Source of the DNA: Paenibacillus_V sp046244365
GTDB lineage: Bacteria; Bacillota; Bacilli; Paenibacillales; NBRC-103111
Assembly (NCBI RefSeq): GCF_046244365.1
Contig: NZ_CP176395.1
Location: 3,782,001 to 3,846,000 of the forward strand
Direction of reading: 5' to 3'
Length of the DNA: 64,000 nucleotides
Of the stretch, positions 44,085-52,376 are shown one piece after another. Below the pieces are notes generated by a model. The model had not been told where the DNA came from and made no database searches. It saw nothing but the letters and a program-made list of their open reading frames with translations. Position 1 is the first letter of the stretch; each line of letters starts with the position of its first letter. Position numbers and translations under genes: made by a program.

Positions 44085-45008
44085 ATGTTCAATCCAAAAT
44101 CCGATATCGACGTTACCGCAGCCGCGGCGCTTTTGGAGCATTATTGGGGATGCAGCGTAACGGATGTAACGTTCCTGACGGGAGGCAACCTGAGCAGCGT
44201 TTTTTCCTTCAATCATTCGGGGAGCGGATATGTGATCCGGTTCAGCGGCTTGGAGGATGCGTTTCAGACGGAGCGCTATATCGCGGATTTGCTTTCTGCA
44301 CAGGGCGTGCCTTATCCGAGGGTAATCGGACAAGGGACGGCCGGAAGCTGCGTGTATGCCATCTCCGAGCGCGTGGAAGGCATCGTCGTGGCGGACCTTC
44401 CGGAAGACGGCAAGAGCGCTCTACTACCCGACCTTGTCAGGGTAATCGCCAAAATGAATCAAGTAAAGCTTGATTCTTCGTCAAGCGGCTACGGTTGGAT
44501 CGATCCCGACGGCAACGGAAGGTACCCGGCGTGGGAGCGATTTCTCGTTTCCTTCTTTCAGGAAGATCAGACGGGGACTTTTTGGGAAGGGTGGCACGAT
44601 CTCTTTCACACAAGCTTCCTGGAAAAAGATGTGTTCGAGGAGTGCTATGCGCGGCTAATGTCTTACGCCCCGTACAATGCTCCGCACCGGTATTTCGTCC
44701 ATGGAGACTGCCACGCTTGGAACATCCTCTCGGATGGGCGCGGCATTACCGGCATTATTGACGGCAACTGCGTATACGGGGATTTTCTGATCGATGTCTC
44801 GATCGCGGAAGGGGTAATACCGGGTAGAAATGTCATTCTGGCTTTCCGCGATCATTATGAGCGGCTAGGCATTCCGATCCCGGATTTTAAGGAACGAATG
44901 CTGGGCGCCCGCTATTTTAAAGGGTTGGACGGCCTTCGCTTCTATGCCAAAATGGGTTGGAAGCCCGCCTACAAGAAGCTGAAAAGCGATCTGCTTGCGT
45001 TAGTTTGA
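44085..45008 (+). CDS. APH-fold phosphotransferase
   Basis: About 307 residues with an aminoglycoside-phosphotransferase/choline-kinase fold. The N-lobe contains LTGGNLSSVFSF and YVIRFSGLEDAFQTERYI (probable ATP-binding Arg/Lys region), and the catalytic loop is HGDCHAWNILSDGRGITGIID, with the Brenner motif HGDxxxxN and the metal Asp in GIIDGN. Substrates of such enzymes range from antibiotics to sugars and choline, so resistance is not implied. The ATG at 44085 (with GAAGGGGGTTAACCGCAAC) is chosen over 44052, which has no site. The operon relation to the SRPBCC gene upstream is unclear. Confidence 0.85.
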   Translation: MFNPKSDIDVTAAAALLEHYWGCSVTDVTFLTGGNLSSVFSFNHSGSGYVIRFSGLEDAFQTERYIADLLSAQGVPYPRVIGQGTAGSCVYAISERVEGIVVADLPEDGKSALLPDLVRVIAKMNQVKLDSSSSGYGWIDPDGNGRYPAWERFLVSFFQEDQTGTFWEGWHDLFHTSFLEKDVFEECYARLMSYAPYNAPHRYFVHGDCHAWNILSDGRGITGIIDGNCVYGDFLIDVSIAEGVIPGRNVILAFRDHYERLGIPIPDFKERMLGARYFKGLDGLRFYAKMGWKPAYKKLKSDLLALV

Positions 45009-45040
45009 ATGAAGGCTTTGCGAAGGTTTATTATAAGGCG

Positions 45041-45076
45041 AACCCCTTCCGCACCGGCTGGCGACGGAAAGGGGTT
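45041..45076 (-). terminator. Hairpin between convergent genes
   Basis: Arms AACCCCTTCCG and CGGAAAGGGGTT, with one bulge, at the convergent ends of the phosphotransferase and the lipoprotein gene. T runs are poor on both sides, so strength is uncertain. Confidence 0.55.
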
Positions 45077-46694
45077 ATTTGCCTTCCGCAGGTTTGATGC
45101 TCTGATTGATTTCCACGATCATGTCCTGCAGCCCGCGGTTGTTGTAGCCCTTCACGGTTTCCTGCCACATGGCGACAGGGTCATCCTTGCTGATAGTAAT
45201 TTTGATCAAATCGTCAAGCGGGTTAATCGATGCGCTCAGCTTGTCCTTGAGAGGGCTCGGTAAGGAAACGATCGGGTAGTTGATTGGAACCGCACGCGCG
45301 TTATTCAGCTGCCAACGCATTTCTTCCAGGCTTTTCTGAATGTTGGCTTCGCCCAGGTTGAGCTTGTTAACGTCATTCAACTCGAAATACCGTTCCTGTC
45401 CCCATGCGGCAAGCGAACGAAACACTTCAAGGGAAGGGTATTTCTTCAGAATGCTGCCCGATTGCCCGGTTTTTTCGTCCGTCGGCCGAATCATGACGAT
45501 TTTGTCTTCTTCTTCTTCCTTGTAATCTTGTCCCTCGATACCGTACTGCATCAACTTCTTCCCCTCCGGCGACAGCAGATAGTCGTACAGCCGCATGATG
45601 CGGTCCATTTTGCGGTCGTCCAGCTTGGCGTTGAAGTAGGTTTCCGTCCAGTAGGTGGGCGCTACATAGTAGTAGCGAGCGCCGTCGTCGGCGGGCCACA
45701 TATGCAAGATTTTTACGCTGTCAAAAAAGTTTTTACCCGGGTTGTACCGGTTCCACAAATGCTCGAGCTCGCTTAAATGAGCGGGAGTTGCGCGGAAAGC
45801 GAAGGCGCCGGCTTTGTTCTGCGCAAACTTCTCGTTGGCGTCGCCTTCTTTCATGACGGTAAAGTCCTTGTCCAATCCTCCGCTTGTATACAGCTTGCGG
45901 AATTGCGATACGACATCGTTCATTTTGGTCGAAGCGTAATACGGAACCCAGCGTTCCTCTTCATGTACCCATTGCGATGCGGCAAACTGCGGGAATGTCG
46001 GGCTGAAGGCCCACGACAAATAGTTCATGCTGTTGGCCGTCAGTCCGACGGTGTCGTTCTCGCCGTTGCCGTCCGGATCTTTCTCTGCAAACGCTTGCAT
46101 CATGGCGGAAAACTGGTCGAAATTTTTGGGATCCCGGAGCCCCAGTTGATTCATCCAATCTTTGCGGATCAGGACAACGCGCTCAAGCATCCACAAATCG
46201 TTCGTCGGATAGGCGATTCGAGGGAGCATATAAAGTTTTTTGTCGCGGGCAAGCGCCCTCACATCTGGAATTTGCGCAATCTGGTACACGTTCGGATATT
46301 TACTCAAATCGTCCGGCAGCGGTCTGATCAGCTGCTGCTTGATCCAGTCCGAGTATATGCCCGGCGTGTCGCTTGCAATCGAGTGCGCGAAAACATCGGG
46401 GAAGCTGTCGGATGCCGCCCAAACCTGAAACTTCTGTACATAGTCGGAGTAGCTGACCTGAACGGGCTTAAGCGTTACATTGAAATCCCGTTCGATTTTT
46501 TGCAGGACGGCATCGTTCTTCTCGAAGGCTTTGCCGATTTCCCAGAATGAAATGGAGATATCGAGGTGCTCGCTCATGGAATCGGCGTTCGGAAGAACGG
46601 CCGTTTTGGCTTTGTTGTCGTCTTTGCAGCCGGCCATGGCGGCAATCATGGAGACGCCGGCGATCACGCCGGCGATCGTTCGAAATCGCAGCAA
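45075..46694 (-). CDS. LplA/LipO-type lipoprotein solute-binding protein
   Basis: A 539-residue binding protein of the type that in Paenibacillus pairs with YtcP/LplB permeases. It starts at a TTG with TAGGAGGTTCGCAA. The lipobox AAMAGC places the lipidated Cys at 23. The binding domain follows (NFDQFSAMMQAFAEKDPDGNGENDTVGLTANS is a calcium-like Asp/Asn-rich loop near 205-225; that DPDGNGENDT motif is common in this family). No permease or ATPase gene adjoins, so it is an orphan in this window and could work with permeases elsewhere or as a co-sensor for a two-component system. Its C terminus ends NQSIKPAEGK. Confidence 0.9.
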   Translation of the reverse strand: MLRFRTIAGVIAGVSMIAAMAGCKDDNKAKTAVLPNADSMSEHLDISISFWEIGKAFEKNDAVLQKIERDFNVTLKPVQVSYSDYVQKFQVWAASDSFPDVFAHSIASDTPGIYSDWIKQQLIRPLPDDLSKYPNVYQIAQIPDVRALARDKKLYMLPRIAYPTNDLWMLERVVLIRKDWMNQLGLRDPKNFDQFSAMMQAFAEKDPDGNGENDTVGLTANSMNYLSWAFSPTFPQFAASQWVHEEERWVPYYASTKMNDVVSQFRKLYTSGGLDKDFTVMKEGDANEKFAQNKAGAFAFRATPAHLSELEHLWNRYNPGKNFFDSVKILHMWPADDGARYYYVAPTYWTETYFNAKLDDRKMDRIMRLYDYLLSPEGKKLMQYGIEGQDYKEEEEDKIVMIRPTDEKTGQSGSILKKYPSLEVFRSLAAWGQERYFELNDVNKLNLGEANIQKSLEEMRWQLNNARAVPINYPIVSLPSPLKDKLSASINPLDDLIKITISKDDPVAMWQETVKGYNNRGLQDMIVEINQSIKPAEGK

Positions 46695-46805
46695 TTGCGA
46701 ACCTCCTAAGATGATTTCTTTTCAAGAACGGATGCTTCCCTCTAGGGTTTCCGGCTGACACGGCGCGGAACTGCGTCCAGGTGCGGAAAGAACGGGATCT
46801 TCGTT

Positions 46806-47276
46806 CTAAGACTCTTCGTCCATGCGGCGCAAAAGCTCGCGGACTTTGCTTTCGTCGAACTGGCCTTCTTCTTTGAAGGCGCGAAGCATATCCTGCAGCT
46901 TGCGGCCGGTATTTTCGTATTGATTGTATTCCTCGGCGTATGAAGGATCGAACCAGACGTACGAATCGTTGTCGGAGCTGTTCCGCAAATAGGGCTTGGA
47001 CCATTGGTCCGGATACTTGTAACCCTGATCGCCGAACATAACGGCCAGCACATCATCGGTTTCAAGCGGCATGAGGTGGTAATAGGTTTCTTTGTGGCCC
47101 CCATCCGCGACGACGATATGAATGTAATGGTAAAGGAGATAATGCTCCCCGGTCGTTCGATCTTTGACGATTTCATAAGACTCCAGATCGTTCTGTTCCA
47201 GCGGTTTGACCGTTTCCAGTCTTTCGGCCAGCGTTTCGTGGGAAACGCGCTGCTGCCCGGTTAACGAATCGTTCAT
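46806..47276 (-). CDS. Uncharacterised acidic protein
   Basis: A 156-residue soluble protein with a good ribosome site (GCAGGAGGAAGCAAGA). It is rich in Glu, Asp and Tyr: EIVKDRTTGEHYLLYHYIHI near 36-55 and ETYYHLMPLETDDVLAVMFG near 63-82. No cysteine, signal peptide or membrane helix is present. I do not recognise a family. It precedes the orphan lipoprotein on the same strand, 111 bases away, and may be co-transcribed with it. A role in the cytosol, perhaps regulatory, would be a guess. Confidence 0.75.
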   Translation of the reverse strand: MNDSLTGQQRVSHETLAERLETVKPLEQNDLESYEIVKDRTTGEHYLLYHYIHIVVADGGHKETYYHLMPLETDDVLAVMFGDQGYKYPDQWSKPYLRNSSDNDSYVWFDPSYAEEYNQYENTGRKLQDMLRAFKEEGQFDESKVRELLRRMDEES

Positions 47277-47429
47277 TCTTGCTTCCTCCTGCGCGGGTTA
47301 TTGACCCGTATCATGTAGGATTATTATAACACACTCGGCGCAGTCTGCGACGATCTGCTCACAAGGAAGAAAGAGTGGCGTCCCATTCGCATATAGATCA
47401 TTGACAAAGCCAGGAGAGGGTGAACGGGC

Positions 47430-48824
47430 ATGATCGATTGGGCCAAAGGAAGGGTCGTCCATTGCAGATGGTTGGAGCATAGGCCGGTTCAGGAGCTTCG
47501 CGTCGCGCTGGAAGGCGGTACGGGGGAAGTTTCTCTCGCTTATCATTATACGGACGTGCTGCCCCCCGTGACGGTCGGCGACCGCGTCATGATAAATCGT
47601 ACGGCGGTTAAGCTGAAGCTGGGGACGGGCGGTATCGATTTCGTTTGCGCCGTGCTGGAGCAAAACCCGATGGGGAAGGAAACTGCCGTAGGAGCGGACG
47701 GGTTGCCGAGCAAGAAGGGAGATGGAGGGCCGGACAAAAGAGCCATTCCCGAAAGGAACGCCGCAGAAAACATCGGTCCTGTACAGGAGGACCCTGAAGA
47801 TAGTGAAAAAGGGGATTTGACGGGTAACGGCGGGATCGGTCAGCAACAAGCAGCGTCCGGTTTCGCCAAAGCGGTTTCCGGTAAAAAGGGGGAGGGAGAG
47901 CAGAAGGGCGGAAGGATGATGAAGCTTCGCTACACGCCGGTGCAGCGTGCGGTCTACGCCGTAGAAGAGGAAGGCGGCCTTCATCACGGACTGTTTCGCG
48001 GCAAGCTGAAGCTCGAAGGGATGCCCGTGCTGATCGGAGGCCTGCATAGTATGCTGCCGGTCGCGCTTAGCTGGCTGCGTTATCGAGGCGAACAGGCGGG
48101 AGGCGGCTCGGCGCCTTCCGTCGCTTATGTTATGACGGACGGGGGCGCGCTTCCGCTGGCCGTCAGCCATCACGCGGCCGTTCTCCGCGGGCTGGGCTGG
48201 CTGTGCGGCACCGTAACGGCAGGCCATGCGTATGGCGGCGATCTGGAAGCCATGAACAAATACAGCGCGCTGCTTGCGGCGAAGCATGTCCTTCGTGCCG
48301 ATATCGCGATCGCCTGCATGGGCCCCGGCAGCGCCGGCACGGGAACGCGTTTGGGCCATACGGCGGTCGAGGTGGCGGAGCTTGTCCATGCCGTGAACGC
48401 CCTTGGAGGCATCCCGATCGTCATGCCGCGGCTCAGCTTCGCGGATGCGCGCGAACGGCATTACGGCTTGAGCCATCATATCGTGTCGGCGCTTGGCGAC
48501 ATCGCTTTGTCAGGCGCGATACTGCCGCTTCCCGGCGCGCTCGAGCCGGCGCGGCGCATCGTCGTGCAGCGTCAGCTCGAGCGCAGCGGCTGCGATAAGC
48601 GGCATCAATGCCTATGGATTGACGGCGTAATCGCGGCGGATGCGCAGCGTGCCATCCAGCGGTATCCGCAAGCGATTACGACAATGGGAAGGGGATTACG
48701 CGACGATCCCTCGTATTTTCTGGGCGTATGCGCGGCTGCTGAGCATGCGTTTCGGCAACTGGCCGGATTTGACGCCGTTCCAGCAGCTCCGTCAGCGGAG
48801 CGTGGCGGTCCTTCGCCTGGCTGA
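47430..48824 (+). CDS. DUF3866-family protein with low-complexity insert
   Basis: A 464-residue protein. The two flanking parts (about 1-78 and 165-445) follow the DUF3866 pattern: MIDWAKGRVV, DVLPPVTVGDRVMINRTAVK, then MPVLIGGLHSMLPVALSWLR, GGALPLAVSHHAAVLRGLGW, AIACMGPGSAGTGTRLGHT and MPRLSFADARERHYGLSHH. Members occur beside nudF in bacilli; function is unknown. Residues about 79-165 are Gly/Glu/Lys-rich and low in order, and look like an insert absent from the usual length. The 19 C-terminal residues are Ala/Pro/Gly-rich and overlap the minus-strand MciZ-like gene by 149 bases. Confidence 0.87.
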   Translation: MIDWAKGRVVHCRWLEHRPVQELRVALEGGTGEVSLAYHYTDVLPPVTVGDRVMINRTAVKLKLGTGGIDFVCAVLEQNPMGKETAVGADGLPSKKGDGGPDKRAIPERNAAENIGPVQEDPEDSEKGDLTGNGGIGQQQAASGFAKAVSGKKGEGEQKGGRMMKLRYTPVQRAVYAVEEEGGLHHGLFRGKLKLEGMPVLIGGLHSMLPVALSWLRYRGEQAGGGSAPSVAYVMTDGGALPLAVSHHAAVLRGLGWLCGTVTAGHAYGGDLEAMNKYSALLAAKHVLRADIAIACMGPGSAGTGTRLGHTAVEVAELVHAVNALGGIPIVMPRLSFADARERHYGLSHHIVSALGDIALSGAILPLPGALEPARRIVVQRQLERSGCDKRHQCLWIDGVIAADAQRAIQRYPQAITTMGRGLRDDPSYFLGVCAAAEHAFRQLAGFDAVPAAPSAERGGPSPG

Positions 48825-48903
48825 CCAGCACGCGCAGCAAATGACGGACCTCCCATGCTTTGCCGATTAGTCTCATCTGATTCGGGGTAAATGTGCTTTT
48901 CAT
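48676..48903 (-). CDS. mciZ: MciZ-like Z-ring inhibitor with C-terminal extension
   Basis: A 75-codon frame with ribosome site GAGGACGAACG, beginning MKSTFTPNQMRLIGKAWEVR and HLLRVLVSQ. The first 45 residues match in pattern the roughly 40-residue MciZ peptide (the conserved GKAWE(I/V)R motif), which blocks FtsZ polymerisation in the mother cell during sporulation and lies near nudF in bacilli. The last 30 residues extend beyond the normal length, are Arg/Pro-rich, and are read from the strand opposite the end of DUF3866, so they may be a run-on. Possible sigma-E control was looked for and not found. Confidence 0.7.
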   Translation of the reverse strand: MKSTFTPNQMRLIGKAWEVRHLLRVLVSQAKDRHAPLTELLERRQIRPVAETHAQQPRIRPENTRDRRVIPFPLS

Positions 48904-49047
48904 CGTTCGTCCTCATTTCGTATTCGTCCGGAGCGAAGCATCAGTCTGATAGGGACCGCACCCGCTCCGGAATCGAATAATGGGTTTGTTTGTTACAAAC
49001 CTTATGCGATTGGAGGACAAGTTATGCATCACAACTTCGATATTTGG

Positions 49048-49053
49048 TATAAT
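49048..49053 (+). promoter_or_regulatory. Candidate -10 box for nudF
   Basis: A perfect TATAAT about 100 bases before nudF, in the divergent 252-base gap with the MciZ-like gene. The -35 position at 17 bases holds TGCATC, so the promoter is weak or needs help. Confidence 0.4.
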
Positions 49054-49155
49054 GGGCTTGTTTGCACAGCGGTTTCGATAATCGTGCAAGAAAAGCCATA
49101 CCGCAGCCGGTAAGCGATCACCGCATAGAATAGGGCATGGCAACGGAGGGGGACA

Positions 49156-49734
49156 ATGGAAATGAGCGAACAGAAACAGCATAAGATATTTGAAGAAGTG
49201 ACGATAAGCAGCGAACCGATTTTTCAAGGCAAGGTTATTTCTTTACAGGTGGATCGGGTCAAGCTGCCGAACGGAGAGACGGCGACGCGGGAAATCGTCA
49301 AGCACCCGGGCGCTGTGGGCGTGCTGGCTCTTATCGACGATAAAATGATCGTAGTCGAGCAGTACCGCAAACCGCTGGAAAAAAGTCAGGTGGAAATACC
49401 CGCCGGCAAGCTGGATCCGGGCGAAGACCCGCAGCATGCGGCACTTCGGGAGCTGGAGGAGGAAACGGGCTACCGCTGCGAATCGCTTAAGCACGTATGC
49501 TCGTTCTATACGTCGCCCGGCTTTGCCGACGAAATTCTTCACCTGTACGTTGCCGAACGGCTGACGAAGGGCGTTGCGAACCCCGACGAAGACGAGTTTC
49601 TGGAGTGCGAGGCGATTACGCTGGACCAGGCGCAGCGGTATATTGCGGAGAAGCGCATCAGCGACGCCAAAACGATTACGGCGGTATACGCATGGCAGTT
49701 GTACCGGCTGACCGGGAAAATCGGCCACTCATGA
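49156..49734 (+). CDS. nudF: ADP-ribose pyrophosphatase (NUDIX)
   Basis: A 192-residue NUDIX hydrolase. The Nudix box is complete (GKLDPGEDPQHAALRELEEE with TGY), followed about 16 residues later by FYTSPGFADEILHLY, the Pro-containing loop typical of ADP-ribose pyrophosphatases. It splits ADP-ribose into AMP and ribose-5-phosphate. The ATG follows AACGGAGGGGGACA. The gene overlaps the endonuclease Q gene (ATGA), as in B. subtilis, where nudF and the yqxK-type gene adjoin spoIIM and fur. It can be called with high confidence. Confidence 0.93.
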   Translation: MEMSEQKQHKIFEEVTISSEPIFQGKVISLQVDRVKLPNGETATREIVKHPGAVGVLALIDDKMIVVEQYRKPLEKSQVEIPAGKLDPGEDPQHAALRELEEETGYRCESLKHVCSFYTSPGFADEILHLYVAERLTKGVANPDEDEFLECEAITLDQAQRYIAEKRISDAKTITAVYAWQLYRLTGKIGHS

Positions 49735-50918
49735 GCGGCTCGCTGCGTTCCTTCTACGCCGATCTCCACATCCATATCGGCAGAACGGCCAAGGGAGCTC
49801 CGGTCAAAATAAGTGCCGCAAACAACCTAACCTTCGCAAACATCGCCAAGGAAGCGTCCGACCGGAAAGGGATCGACATCGTCGGCATCATCGACTGCCA
49901 GTCTCCTGCGGTACAAGAGGAGATCGACGCTCTACTCTCCAGCGGCGAGATGTCGGAGGCGGAAGGCGGGGGCATCCGCTACAAGGAGACGATCGTGCTG
50001 CTCGGCAGCGAAATCGAAGTGCGCGATCCCGGCATGGGCCCGGCTCATCTGCTCGCTTATATGCCGACGCTGGACGCCATGCGGAGTTTTACCGCTTGGA
50101 TGAGCGGGCGTATGAAGAACGTGACGCTCAGCTCCCAGCGCATCTACGTCCTAGCCCGCGAGCTGCAGCGCGAGGTGGCGGACCGCAGCGGCATCATGGT
50201 GCCAGCTCATATTTTCACCCCGCACAAAAGCGTATACGGTAGCTGCTCGCCGCAAATGGCGGATCTGCTCGATTTGGCTCAGATTGCCGCCGTCGAGCTC
50301 GGCTTGAGCGCCGACACGGAAATGGCCGGCTACTTGTCCGAGCTTGACCGGTTTACGCTGCTGACGAATTCCGACGCGCATTCACTCGGCAAAATCGGCC
50401 GCGAATATAACGAGCTCACGCTTAAGGAGCCGACATACGCCGAGGTAGTCAAAGCGCTGGCAGGCGAAGGAGGAAGAGGCGTCGCAGCAAACTATGGCTT
50501 GAATCCGCGACTGGGCAAATATCACCGGACGTATTGCGGGCTTTGCGAGTCCATTATTGACGAGCGGGAAGCGACCGTCGACCGGTGTACGTATTGCGGC
50601 AGCACCAAGCTGGTGCGCGGCGTGCTCGACAGGATAACGGCGATTGCGGATCGCGAGACGCCTCACGTAGCGGTAACGCGCCCTCCGTACCGGTACCAGG
50701 TGCCGCTCGAATTCATGCCCGGTCTCGGTCCCAAGCTGCTGAACCGGCTGCTGGAGGCTTTCGGAACGGAGATGAACGTGCTTCACCGTGTGAAAGAACC
50801 CGATCTGGCGGCAGTAGCCGGAGACCGAATCGCCGAAATGATCGTCCGCGCGCGCGAAGGAACGCTTGAACTGGCTGTCGGAGGCGGCGGACGATACGGG
50901 AAAGTAACGCATTCCTAG
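49731..50918 (+). CDS. Endonuclease Q family protein (PHP domain, YqxK-type)
   Basis: A 395-residue protein. It begins with PHP-domain metal motif YADLHIHIGRTAKGAPVK (HxH), continues with DIVGIIDCQ and GSEIEV, AHIFTPHKSVYG and NSDAHSLGKIG, and then has a four-Cys zinc finger (CGLC at ~265, CTYCG at ~284) and a C-terminal helix-hairpin-helix (PGLGPKLLNRLLEAFG). This order matches endonuclease Q, which cleaves DNA 5' to deaminated bases. It starts at the ATG inside the nudF stop (ATGA). In bacilli it commonly lies in this neighbourhood; activity here is inferred. Confidence 0.92.
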   Translation: MSGSLRSFYADLHIHIGRTAKGAPVKISAANNLTFANIAKEASDRKGIDIVGIIDCQSPAVQEEIDALLSSGEMSEAEGGGIRYKETIVLLGSEIEVRDPGMGPAHLLAYMPTLDAMRSFTAWMSGRMKNVTLSSQRIYVLARELQREVADRSGIMVPAHIFTPHKSVYGSCSPQMADLLDLAQIAAVELGLSADTEMAGYLSELDRFTLLTNSDAHSLGKIGREYNELTLKEPTYAEVVKALAGEGGRGVAANYGLNPRLGKYHRTYCGLCESIIDEREATVDRCTYCGSTKLVRGVLDRITAIADRETPHVAVTRPPYRYQVPLEFMPGLGPKLLNRLLEAFGTEMNVLHRVKEPDLAAVAGDRIAEMIVRAREGTLELAVGGGGRYGKVTHS

Positions 50919-51018
50919 CAAAACCCCGCTGTATTCTCTCAGACAAGCAGTCATAAGCCGTTCGCTTTTTTCATATGGTTAATAGAGGACTTCGACCGAT
51001 GGGAAAGGGGAACGCCGC

Positions 51019-51666
51019 ATGACGAGTTTGAGCCGAACGATGCACAACTATTCGAAGGAGCATTTGTCGCTGTATGTTTTTATCGCCGTTATCCTGATGA
51101 CGGGCGTCATATTCGGCGCCGTTATGGTAAATGCGCTGACGCTGGAGCAAAAGCAGGAAATCGGCCGTCATCTGGGCAGTTTTTTTCAATCGGTGGATCA
51201 GGGGCTTGGGGACGGGAACCGCGAAACGTTTTTCTCGGGCCTGCTTATGCACTGGAAATGGGTGCTGCTCATTTGGATTTTCGGACTGTCGGTCATCGGG
51301 CTGCCGCTCATTTTGGTGCTCGACTTTCTTAAGGGCGTCTTGATCGGTTTCACGGTCGGTTACATGATCGGGCAATATTCCTGGAAAGGGATGCTGTTCG
51401 CATTAGCCGGCGTGGTTCCGCAAAATATGATCGTGCTGCCCGTGATGGTTATCTGCAGCGTAACGGCAATGTCCTTCTCGCTCGATATGATCAAACAGCG
51501 GTTCTGGCAAAGAAAAGGTACGGTTTATCCGCCGTTTATGCGTTACTCTTTGACGACTGCGGCCATGGCTATGCTGCTCATCGTCGCTTCGATTTATGAA
51601 GCGTTCTTGTCTCCTGCGGTCATGAAATGGGTTTCTCCTATGCTTACGGTTGCTCAAGGCGGATAG
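51019..51666 (+). CDS. spoIIM: Stage II sporulation protein M
   Basis: A 215-residue integral membrane protein with about five helices, beginning SLSRTMHNYSKEHLSLYVFI. The pattern IFGAVMVNALTLEQKQEIG and FFSGLLMHWKWVLLIWIFGL fits SpoIIM, which, with SpoIID and SpoIIP, degrades septal peptidoglycan to drive engulfment in sporulation. The ribosome site GAAAGGGGAACGCCGC is good. Its presence points to an endospore former. It is followed by the fur promoter and is co-directional with endonuclease Q, 100 bases away. Confidence 0.93.
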   Translation: MTSLSRTMHNYSKEHLSLYVFIAVILMTGVIFGAVMVNALTLEQKQEIGRHLGSFFQSVDQGLGDGNRETFFSGLLMHWKWVLLIWIFGLSVIGLPLILVLDFLKGVLIGFTVGYMIGQYSWKGMLFALAGVVPQNMIVLPVMVICSVTAMSFSLDMIKQRFWQRKGTVYPPFMRYSLTTAAMAMLLIVASIYEAFLSPAVMKWVSPMLTVAQGG

Positions 51667-51682
51667 GCTTGCCGTAAAAGGT

Positions 51683-51712
51683 TTGACTTTAATTGCGAAC
51701 ACCCCCTATAAT
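51683..51712 (+). promoter_or_regulatory. Promoter of fur
   Basis: TTGACT, an 18-base spacer and TATAAT, 49 bases before the fur start, overlapping the space after spoIIM. I see no clear Fur box (GATAATGATAATCATTATC) here, so autoregulation is not supported by sight. Confidence 0.7.
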
Positions 51713-51760
51713 GAAAGCAAGTTTGCACGTCAACGGAATGGCCGTTTGAGGGGGAAGAGC

Positions 51761-52234
51761 ATGGAATCCGGCATGGAAGCCAAGATTGATAAAATCAAAC
51801 AGCAGCTGCAGTCGCAGGGCTATAAATTGACCCCTCAGCGGGAAGCGACGGTTCGCGTCCTTCTGGAAAACGAGGAAGACCACCTTAGTGCGGAAGACGT
51901 TTTCATGTTAGTGAAGGAGAAGGCTCCCGAGATCGGTCTCGCGACCGTATATCGTACGCTTGAACTGCTGAGTGATCTGCATGTGCTTGAGAAAATGAAT
52001 TTCGGCGACGGCGTTGCCAGATATGATTTGAGAAACGACAGTTCTCACCATCACCATCATCATTTGATATGCGTCCAATGCGGCGCGGTCGACGAGATTA
52101 TGGAAGATTGGCTGGGACCTTTGGAAGAACGGCTGGAGCAGGATTACAATTTCAAGGTGCTGGACCACCGCCTGGACTTCCAAGGCATCTGTCACCGCTG
52201 CAACGACAAAGCCAAGACCGAAACGGATCAGTAA
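51761..52234 (+). CDS. fur: Ferric uptake regulator family protein
   Basis: A 157-residue Fur-family regulator. The DNA-binding winged helix covers residues 10-85, with YKLTPQREATVRVL and ATVYRTLELL. The metal-binding dimerisation domain has two CxxC pairs (Cys104/107 and Cys144/147) that hold the structural zinc. Between them and the wing is a run of six histidines at 96-101 (SSHHHHHHLICVQCG), longer than the two or three of model Fur proteins. The ATG at 51761 with GAGGGGGAAGAGC is preferred over an upstream frame opening. Synteny (spoIIM-fur-yqzK-xerD) supports the true Fur paralog rather than Zur or PerR, but metal identity is inferred. Confidence 0.93.
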   Translation: MESGMEAKIDKIKQQLQSQGYKLTPQREATVRVLLENEEDHLSAEDVFMLVKEKAPEIGLATVYRTLELLSDLHVLEKMNFGDGVARYDLRNDSSHHHHHHLICVQCGAVDEIMEDWLGPLEERLEQDYNFKVLDHRLDFQGICHRCNDKAKTETDQ

Positions 52235-52242
52235 AAACCAGC

Positions 52243-52291
52243 AACACCCTCCCCAAGCGGAACGAAGGTTCCCGCGGGGAGGGTGTTTTTC
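52243..52291 (+). terminator. Terminator of fur
   Basis: Arms ACACCCTCCCC and GGGGAGGGTGT around a 21-base loop with inner pairing, followed by TTTT, ten bases after the fur stop. Confidence 0.88.
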
Positions 52292-52376
52292 GTTTGTCGG
52301 GAGGCGCAATCGAATCAAGAGCAGCTGTTCCGTGAAAGGTTGGCGCCGAGAATCGTTTCCGCATTACGAGGCTTCA

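Noticed and set aside
47298..48479. A 393-codon minus-strand frame opposite DUF3866
   Set aside because: Runs antisense through the conserved motifs of DUF3866; composition is non-protein-like.
48904..49000. Sigma-E promoter for the MciZ-like gene
   Set aside because: No spacing-correct match to a sigma-E -35 and -10 pair was found on the minus strand.
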